From Castor canadensis (taxonomy: Eukaryota; Chordata; Mammalia; Rodentia; Castoridae), in NCBI RefSeq assembly GCF_047511655.1, contig NC_133394.1, positions 112,057,343-112,121,342 of the forward strand: a DNA stretch of 64,000 nt, written 5' to 3'. The position numbers were made by a program, and so were the translations under genes. Below the pieces are notes generated by a model. The model was given only the letters and a program-made list of their open reading frames with translations, was not told where the DNA came from and searched no databases. Below, piece by piece: positions 56,625 through 64,000 of the stretch (position 1 is the first letter of the stretch; the number at the start of each line of letters is the position of its first letter).

Positions 56625-57005
56625 TTCTGGTATGATTTGGCTGTGAAGTATCCACATACTCATGTGAAGGTTTGGCCCCTAGCTAGGGGCCTGTTTTGAG
56701 AGACTTAGGAGGCGGGACCTAGTTGGAGGAAGTAAGTTGGGGTGGGGGATGCCCTTGGAAGATACACCTTGTCTCTGGACATTTCCTCCTGTCCCTTTCT
56801 GCTTCCTTTTTGACATGAAGTGAGTTGTTCTGTTCCACTCCATGTTCCTGACATGATGTTCATCCTCTCCTCAGGCCTACAGCAATGGAACCAGCTGACC
56901 ACGGATGGGAACATCTAAAACTATGAGCCCCAATTGACCCTTCTTTCCCTTAAGGTGTTTATGTCGGGTGTTTTATCAGAGCAACAAAAACACTTAGCAG
57001 TATCT
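56625..57005 (+). mobile_element. MaLR-type solo LTR
   Basis: Layout like 41085-41465: 'atttggctgtgaagtatcca', 'cttaggaggcgggacctagt', 'gtgttttatcagagcaacaa'. No internal genes. Confidence 0.75.
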
Positions 57006-57328
57006 AAGGTGAAAGGGTAGTGAAGGAGTTTGTATTTATAAGGCATTTATAACAGTTCTTGGTGTACTGAACTCTAGATGATTATAGCATAGTATTTTTG
57101 TTTTATTGAATCTGATAGCTTTAGGAGTCTCTAAATTTTGTTTTTGAGATTTGTTCTATACCCTGACCCTTCTGGGGCCAGTTTATTCATTTATTTATCT
57201 TGGTCTTTTTCTGTTCCTTGTTTTTCCTTGTATGTCTTGGAATTTTTATTGTTGGTTCACATTTTTTGTTAAAAGACTTGATCATTTTATTTGGCTATTG
57301 CTGTTTTCCTTTCTTGTAGAAGTGGATT

Positions 57329-57421
57329 TTTTTTTTTTCTAAGGTGCTGGGGGTCAAATGCAGTGCCGTAACTATGCTGGATGGGCAAGCGTTCTGCCAC
57401 TGTGCTGCATTCTCAGCCCTT
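57329..57421 (-). repeat. ID-type SINE
   Basis: Poly(T), then an antisense ID body (aagcgttctgccactgtgct). Confidence 0.8.
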
Positions 57422-58292
57422 GAATTTTTGAGGCAAGATCTTTTTTTTTTATTGTTTTATTATTCATATGTGCATACAATGCTTGAGTCATTTCTCCCCC
57501 CTGCCCCCACCCACTCCCTTACCACCCACTCCACCCCCTCCCTCTCCCCCCCCCTCAATAGGGCAGAAACTATTTTGCCCTTATTTCTAATTTTGTTGTA
57601 GAGAGAGTATAAGCAATAATAGGAAGGAACAAGTGTTTTTGCTGGTTGAGATAAGGATAGCTATACAGGGAGCTGACTCACATTGATTTCCTGTGCATGT
57701 GTGTTACCTTCTAGGTTAATTCTTTTTGATCTAACCTTTTCTCTAGTTCCTGGTTCCCTTCTCCTATTGGCTTCAGTTGCTTTTAAGGTATCTGCTTTAG
57801 TTTCTCTGTGTTGAGGGCAACAAATGCTAACTAATTTTTTAGGTGTCTTACCTATCCTCACCCCTCCCTTGTGTGCTCTCGCTTTTATCATGTGCTCAAA
57901 GTCCAGTCCCCTTGTTGTGTTTGCCCTTGATCTAATGTCCGCATTTGAGGGAGAACATACGATTTTTGGTCTTTTGGGCCAGGCTAACCTCGCTCAGGAT
58001 GATGTTCTCCAATTCCATCATTTACCAGCGAATGATAACATTTCGTTCTTCTTCATGGCTGCATAAAATTCCATTGTGTATAGATACCACATTTTCTTAA
58101 TCCATTCGTCAGTGGTGGGGCATCTTGGCTGTTTCCATAACTTGGCTATTGTGAATAGTGCTGCAATAAACATGGGTGTGCAGGTGTTGAGGCAAGATCT
58201 TGCTGTGTAGCCCAGGCCAGCCTTGGACTCTTGATCCTGTCCTCCTGCCTCCACTTCCCAAAGTGCTGGATTACAGGCATGTGCCGCACACC
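57422..58292 (-). repeat. B1-like SINE split by a LINE-1
   Basis: The B1 text breaks at 'ttgaggcaagatctt' (57428-57442) and resumes with the same 15 bases at 58187-58201, then runs to about 58292. Confidence 0.85.
57443..58186 (-). mobile_element. Young 5'-truncated LINE-1 with target duplication
   Basis: Starts with poly(T), passes a C-rich 3' UTR segment (57495-57555), and ends inside the ORF2 C-terminal text, so only about 744 bp are present. A perfect 15-bp duplication and low visible decay mark a recent insertion. Confidence 0.92.
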
Positions 58293-58554
58293 AGGCATTG
58301 GATTCATTTTCTAATTGCTGTCTCAGAATGAGAACTCTCTTTTGCAGCTCTGTACATAAATGGATCACCTTCTGTGCTCTAGGTTTGTTTAGGGCAGAGG
58401 ACATAAGAGCCTGTTACTAGGTTTAAGAGCTTTCTCATTGCTGCATTGAGTTGAACTGTATAAATGTGAGCATGTACACCAGAAAAATATAAATAAAATA
58501 AATATATAAATAAAACATACATCAAATTTTTGAGTGTTTTTAGCAAACAATAAA

Positions 58555-58893
58555 CTCAGCCTTCCATATCCACATATTCCACATCTGTCTATTCAACCAA
58601 ATTGGATTAAAAAATTTGAAAAAGACTGTATCTGTATTACACATTTACATTCTTAGCATTCATTATTCCTTAAACAATATAATATAGCAACGAGTTACAT
58701 AGCATTTACATGTACTAGGTAGTGTAACTAATCTAGAGATAATTTATACTATATGGGAGGATTTGCATAGGTTATAAAGGGCTTGAGCATGTCTGCATTT
58801 TACTGTCTGTGGTTGTCCTCCAAGGGACAGCTGTGTTTCACTTTTTGTGCCTGGAGGTGACTGATTCTTGCTTAGCTATCGAGGGACTACTTG
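58555..58893 (+). mobile_element. MER2-like Tigger-family DNA transposon
   Basis: The order 'cagccttccatatccacata', 'attcttagcattcattattc', 'gagataatttatactatatg', 'atcgagggactac' follows the MER2-type non-autonomous Tigger layout. Confidence 0.7.
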
Positions 58894-59357
58894 AAATGTT
58901 TTCCTAGGTTGCCTGTTTTTACCTGTTTACCTGCTAACACTGAGCCTATAGTCTCTGGAAGATTGAGTCAGACCTTTATCATAGATCTTATATATGCTGA
59001 TTTTAGGCTATATTTTCCTTAGTTCTGTTTAACCTGTTAACACTTGAATGTGCTTTCTGTTTTCCAGAAATCTGTGTGATTTTATCTGTTCATAATTTCC
59101 TTCTTCATTCTTTTCATGGTTTTATGGATTTATTTTTTTGTTTTTGAGCCATCTTTTCAGTAGGTATTCTGAAGGGAGTGGAGGCAAACATGAGTTTTTA
59201 TTATTACTTTCTCTTTTGTTCTCCAGGTTCTTTAAAAATATTGGAAGAAATTGTCACTTTACCTGTAAATACTTTTTAATTTTTCTTTTGTATATATGTT
59301 TCTTTAATATATAATATCATTACTATACCTAGCAAAATTAACAGTAATCCCACCCTC

Positions 59358-59477
59358 CCCTTTTTTTTTGAGACAAGGTCTCACTAGTTGCCCAGGCTAA
59401 CCTTGAATTCATAATCCTCTTGCCTCTGCTTCCTGAGTGCTGGGATTGTAGGGGTTGCGCCTTCACATCTGGCAACA
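59358..59477 (-). repeat. B1-like SINE
   Basis: Antisense B1 monomer (gagtgctgggattgtagggg). Confidence 0.82.
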
Positions 59478-59721
59478 GTACTTCCCTAACATAACTACTA
59501 TTCCATAATTGTTTCAAAATGCCTTTCTGTTGTATATTTGAGTTAGGATTCAAATAAAGTGTATACCTCTCAGTTGGTTAAGATTTTTGTTTTTGTTTTA
59601 AGAGTTCAGCGTATTTGGGTGAGATTGACATTAGTTTATAGATCATCTTTTATGAAAAATATTGGCGCATGCTATAAGTTCTATGTTTCTCTCTCTTTCA
59701 CTCACTTACATCTCTCTCTTT

Positions 59722-59998
59722 TGCAGTACTGGGGTTTGAACTCAGGGCCTGCCACTTAAGCTACAGCTCTAGCCCTTTTTGCTTTAGTTATTTTTCTAAT
59801 AGTCCTACATTTTTCCTGGATATTGGTCCTCCTGTGTATGCCTCCTGCATAATTGGGATGACAGACTTGTGCCACCACACCCAGCTTTTTGGTTTGAGAT
59901 GGGATCTTGCTAACTTTTTGCTGAGGCTGGCCTCTAATCACCTGATCTCCACCTCCCAAGTAGCTGGGATTACAGCCATGAGCCACCTTGCCCAGCTA
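59722..59998 (-). repeat. Composite ID/B1/B1 SINE
   Basis: A shortened antisense ID part (59727-59776), then two B1-like parts (agtagctgggattacagcca). Confidence 0.85.
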
Positions 59999-61334
59999 TG
60001 TGCTTTATAATTTTTTAAAAAAGCAAAGCCTGCCCCAGATAACACATGCTTTTCCTTTTATGGAGTGCTTTAAACATAGTATTGTTTAGTTTCAGAACGT
60101 GTACTGATTTCCCACCTACCCATCAAGTACCCGTAATGACAGGTGTAACTCAGGATCTGTCTTGTTCCTTCTGTACCCTAACCCCTCTTACCATTTTTAT
60201 TCCCCTTACCATATTACCTATCTGTAAATGTTTCTAAGTATATTTCTAAAAACAAAGACTCCCAAGTAAGTCTTCTTAAAATTTAGAACAGTTAGATCCC
60301 TTCTTTTTTTTCTCTTTTTACCCTCTGTTGAAGTAACTAGGTCATTTACTCTGTTTAATGTTTCACATTCTAGGTTTGTTTGGTTCAATGTCAGTTTACT
60401 TATTCTTCTCCTGTAATAATGTAGACTACATGTTTGATCTAAAGTAGTGTTTCTCAATCTTCTATTTTTCATTACTAAGGGATCTCTTTTAGACATTTTT
60501 CTCCCTATCATCTGCTCCCATAGACCTGATTTAGAGGTCAGGGCATCACTTTACTAGACTGATGTGTCTAGTGTGTGTGTGGGGGGTCTGTTTTGGTGTG
60601 ACATTGCTGCCATTGAGAATGCATAATCTGAATATTTTATAGGTTCTGATTTGACTCTTTTTCCAACAAGAATATTCTATAGGTAGTATTATGTATTACA
60701 TATTCCTTTACATTAGGGAGTTCATAATACATAATTGTCTCACTTTTAGAGATCCTAAGATTGATGACAGATTTAGCTGGTTGACAGTATGAACATTGAA
60801 AAAATTACTATCTCTTCTTTTGCAATGTTTTTAGCAGACATTCAGTATTATTACTGTGTCAGTTTTGGTCTTACTGGTTGAAATTCTTTGAAGGATTAGC
60901 CTTCAAATTATTAGGTACCTTTGCCTGCCTTGGAACACATTTCTGTGGTATAGGCAAGAAAAATGCTTCGTAAGTTCCTGTTACATACAGAATTTTGACT
61001 AATCCTTGGCATACTATCAATAGTCATTTGGTTTAAATAAGTACTTTTTTGAGAAGTTCTAATTATTTGGAAGGACTATGGTGTCTTAGAGGTCTTCCAA
61101 AGAATGACAAAAATTGCTTTTTAAAAACTGAATAAAACTCTGTCTTGCATTGGTTATGTTCCTCTATCTTTACACATTGTCATTCTATGATTTATTTCAT
61201 TATTATTTATTTTCATCTCTCCTAAAATTGATAATGTGGAAATGGAATAAGGGTGGAATAACCTAGAAGAGTGGTAGAAAATGGAAATAAATTGTCACTA
61301 TTGCATAATTTTCAGTTTTTATTTTACTTTATAT

Positions 61335-61858
61335 TTTAAATTTTTTGGCTGTACTGGAGTTTGAACTCAGGGCTTTATGCCTGCAAGGCAGGCATTCTAC
61401 TGCTTGAGCCACGCTTCAGCCCTTTTTCCTCTGGTTATTTTGGAGTTGGGGGGGGGGGTTCTACCTTCTTGCCCAAGCTGGCCTTAACTATGATCTTCCC
61501 TATTTTATAATTCAATAACTGGGATGACAAGTACACCCACTCTGCACAGCTGTTGGTTGGGATGGGGCCTTGCAAATGTTTTGCCCAGTCTGGCCTATAG
61601 CTGCAGTCCTTTCAGTCTCCTTCTCTATGCCTTTGTTTTTCAGGTAGGGTTTTGTGTGCTTTTTGCTCAGGGCTGGCCTCAGACCAAGATCCTCTAATCT
61701 CTGTGTCCCTCATAGCTGGAATTATAGACAATGTCACCACACCCAGCTTGTTTTTCAAGGTAGGATTTCAATAACATTTTTTGGCCTGGATTAGGACCTA
61801 TGTCCTCCTATTTAGCTGGGATTATAGACCTGTACCACCATGCCCAGCCCTAATATTT
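61335..61858 (-). repeat. Composite SINE array (ID plus several B1-like parts)
   Basis: An antisense ID-like part (61345-61425) is followed by about four B1-like segments, probably two overlapping insertions. Confidence 0.75.
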
Positions 61859-61859
61859 T

Positions 61860-63190
61860 TGTCTTATTTTTTTATTAGCATAAATTAATTGTACAGCAGG
61901 GTTTTATTGTTATAGTTCCATATACATGCTTATAGTGTACTTTGATCAAATTCAGTCGTGTTTCTTATCTCCCCTCGCTCCTCCTCCCTTTGAAACAGTT
62001 TTTAGTGGGTTTCATGGTGCTGTTTTCTTGCATATATAAAATGCACTTTGATCATATTCACCCTTCATCATCCTCTTCAGTTGTCCTTCCCTCTCCCTCT
62101 GGTTCTTCCCAGTCACTCTTTTACAATCATGTTGTATTATTATTGTTTTCTCATATTATGTATGAGAAAAACATGCAGTATTTGTCTTTATGAGCTTGAC
62201 TTATCTCATTCAACACGATGATTTCCATATTTCCACCCATTGACCTGCAAATGACATGATTTCATTCTTCTTTATTCCGAGTAATAACCCATTATGTAGA
62301 TGTACCACATTTTGTTTATCCATTCATCCACTTTTGGGCACCTAGTCTGATTCCATAGCTTGGCTATGGTGAATAGTGGTGTAATAAACATGGTCGTTCA
62401 GGTATATCAATTGTATGTTGAATTTTATTCCTTTTGGATATATGCCTAAGAGTGGTATAGCAAGATCACATGGTAATTTATTTATCTTTTTGCAGTTCTG
62501 GGAATCGAACTCAGAGCCTTGTGCATACCAGACAAGAGCTCTACCACTGAGCTACATTCCTAGCCCAGTACTTCTATTTTTAGTTTTTTGAGGAACCCCT
62601 CTACTGATTTCCATAGCGGCTGCACTAATTTACATACCAACCATCAGTGTACAAGGGGTCCCTTTTTCCTGACATCCTCACTAGCATTTGCTGCTTCTTT
62701 TCTTGATAGCCATTCTGACTGGGGTAAGATAGAATCTCAGCGTTGATTTGCATTTTCTCTGTAGCTAAAGATGTTGAACATTTCTTCATATATATATTTT
62801 CTATTAGTACTACTTTTGAGAACTGTCTGATTCATTTGCCAGTTTATTAATTGGATTATTGGTTCTTTTGGTATTTAATTTTTTGAGAGTGTTGTCTGTT
62901 CTGAGTATTAATCATTCGTTCAGTGAATAGCTTTGCTAAGATTTTCTCCCTTTCTGTGACTTATATCTTCATTCTGGTAATGGTTTCCATTGATCGACAG
63001 AGTTAACTTGATGTAATCCTATTTGTCAGTTCTTGCTCTTATTTCCTGAGCTATTGGAGTCTTATTCATGAAGCTGTTACCTATACCTTCATCTTTGAGG
63101 GTTTTTCCTATGCTTTTCTATAATAGTTTCAGATTTTTAGGTTTTAATTTAAGATCTTTGATCCATTTGGATTGATTTTTGTAGAGCGTA
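61860..63190 (-). mobile_element. LINE-1 3' UTR and ORF2 part, antisense
   Basis: The inverse L1 3' region (61875-62200), the ORF2 C-terminus (62280-62480) and further ORF2 to 63190 are continuous apart from the ID insertion at 62480-62568. Confidence 0.8.
62480..62568 (-). repeat. ID-type SINE inserted in the L1
   Basis: Antisense ID body (gttctgggaatcgaactcag to agctacattcctagccc). Confidence 0.88.
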
Positions 63191-63400
63191 AGAGGTGGGA
63201 ACCACCATTTTGAGTTTTTGCTCCCATTTCTTGCGTGGGGAACAGGAAATCTCTCTGTCTACCCCCTGACCCTGTTGCTCTCACTGCAGAGACAGTCTGC
63301 TTTCAGTGTGTTGAAAATGTATTCCTCTCCTAATAAACTTTACTGTTACTTTTATTAAATCTTTGCTTCTTGCTCAAATTCTTCTCCTGCCAGATGCAAG
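63190..63400 (+). mobile_element. Possible LTR end
   Basis: L1 text stops and is replaced by a segment with 'cctaataaactttactgtta' and 'gcttcttgctcaaattcttc', which looks like the polyadenylation end of an LTR. I cannot assign a family. Confidence 0.35.
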
Positions 63401-64000
63401 AATTGAGGTGATTTTCAAAGCTATTTATCCAGTATCAGTAGGTTTGGTCTATTTATGCTGTCCCAGAGGTGTTGCATGTTCCATTCTTGCTTTCTTATCT
63501 TCTTTTCCTTTATCTTTATCCGAATATCCTAATTTCTCTGCATTTTCTTCAAGGGCTGTTATTCTGTCTTTAACTTGATCTGGTATATTGGCGAGAATTT
63601 TAACTGAGTTTTTTATTTCCTTATTGAGCTTTCCATTTCCAGATTTTTATTTTTCTCAGAATCTGCCTTAATGAATTCCTTTCATAACTTTCATTTTCTT
63701 ATTTCATTTAGCTGCTCCCTTTGAATTCATTCAGCTGTTTATTTGTATACTCTGTATTCATTCAGATGTTTATATATGTGTCCTCTTTAATTTTGTTAAA
63801 CATTCTTATATTGATTGTCTGGAATTTCAACTACTTCACTACCATTAGTGACTGTTAATGTGAAGTTGTTGACCTTTGGAGGAGTATATTGCCTTGTTTT
63901 TTGATATTACTTGTGTTTTAACATTGTGATTTGTGCATCTTTTAGGTTGGATATCTCACTACCACTCAGGATAGGAAGCAGAGAAGAAAATCAATAATTC
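63400..64000 (-). mobile_element. LINE-1 ORF1 / 5' region fragment, antisense
   Basis: Inverse text of the L1 ORF1 coiled-coil region ('ctttgaattcattcagctgt') and upstream region ('tgacctttggaggagtatat'). It runs to the window end. Confidence 0.65.

Larger units (their letters stand above)
35000..64000 (+). other. CLOCK: Presumed CLOCK intron 1 (runs off the window)
   Basis: No coding exon of CLOCK or another gene is visible in 29 kb. The stretch is filled with L1, SINE, LTR and DNA-transposon copies, most of them antisense to CLOCK. A very long first intron fits the known CLOCK gene structure. Parts not listed as repeats (for example 37050-37530, 39900-41080, 47100-48170, 51995-53215, 53940-54630, 60010-61330) hold nothing that I recognise. 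Confidence 0.65.

Noticed and set aside
58018-58404. 128-codon minus-strand frame
   Set aside because: A join of L1 ORF2 C-terminus and B1 sequence created by the L1 insertion. Not a gene.
60435-60640. Possible hAT or MER5-type element start (gtgtttctcaatcttctatt)
   Set aside because: Only a short stretch resembles such an element and the rest cannot be aligned by eye.
1-64000. CRISPR arrays, operons, phage or defence islands
   Set aside because: Spliced genes, SINEs and LINEs show mammalian nuclear DNA. The short repeats seen are microsatellites or tandem duplications without spacer structure.

Overview
This is vertebrate nuclear DNA from a rodent. Nearly all of it is intron and intergenic sequence packed with LINE-1, 7SL-derived (B1-like) and tRNA-derived SINEs, a few MaLR-type LTRs and old DNA transposons. 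A recurrent composite SINE, a B1-like left part joined to a tRNA/ID-like right part that reads 'gtggctcaagtggtagagc', points to a non-mouse-related rodent. A beaver or other castorimorph is my best guess, not a proof. There are no prokaryotic genes, no CRISPR array and no operon-like layout.

Region 1 (about 0.4-27 kb) holds PDCL2 (phosducin-like 2) on the + strand, complete in six coding exons: 568-573, 6460-6580, 7425-7515, 16785-16928, 22273-22481 and 26775-26929. The exons join in frame to a 241-residue protein plus stop, every junction is GT/AG, and a poly(A) signal follows at 26938. A palindromic X-box (RFX-type site) lies at 429-441, just upstream of the start codon. Intron 3 contains a degenerate, almost full-structure L1 (about 11.1-16.1 kb) whose 5' end is built of tandem monomers. 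Introns 4 and 5 hold older L1 fragments.

Region 2 (27-33.2 kb) is intergenic, with a MER5-like element, ancient repeats, one SINE and a dispersed 65-bp duplication.

Region 3 (about 33.25-34.95 kb) is a strong CpG island with three NRF1-type palindromes and two good splice donors. By position and orientation (PDCL2 lies directly upstream of CLOCK, on the same strand, in mammals) this is most likely the CLOCK promoter with its non-coding first exon or exons. A 61-bp acceptor-donor-bounded candidate exon follows at 34937-34997. I saw no CLOCK coding exon, so the CLOCK call rests on synteny and promoter character.

Region 4 (35-64 kb) would be the long first intron of CLOCK. It is dominated by L1 and SINE copies, most of them antisense to CLOCK, with informative nested insertions: a Tigger-like element cut precisely into an L1 at a TA, and an L1 inserted into a B1 with a 15-bp target duplication.

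The two genes are functionally unrelated. PDCL2 is a germ-cell chaperonin co-factor of spermiogenesis and CLOCK is a circadian bHLH-PAS transcription factor; they are simply neighbours. I found no new multi-gene system. The points most worth following are regulatory (X-box, NRF1 cluster), transposon biology (L1 monomers, nested insertions) and one unexplained open stretch at 1818-2012.
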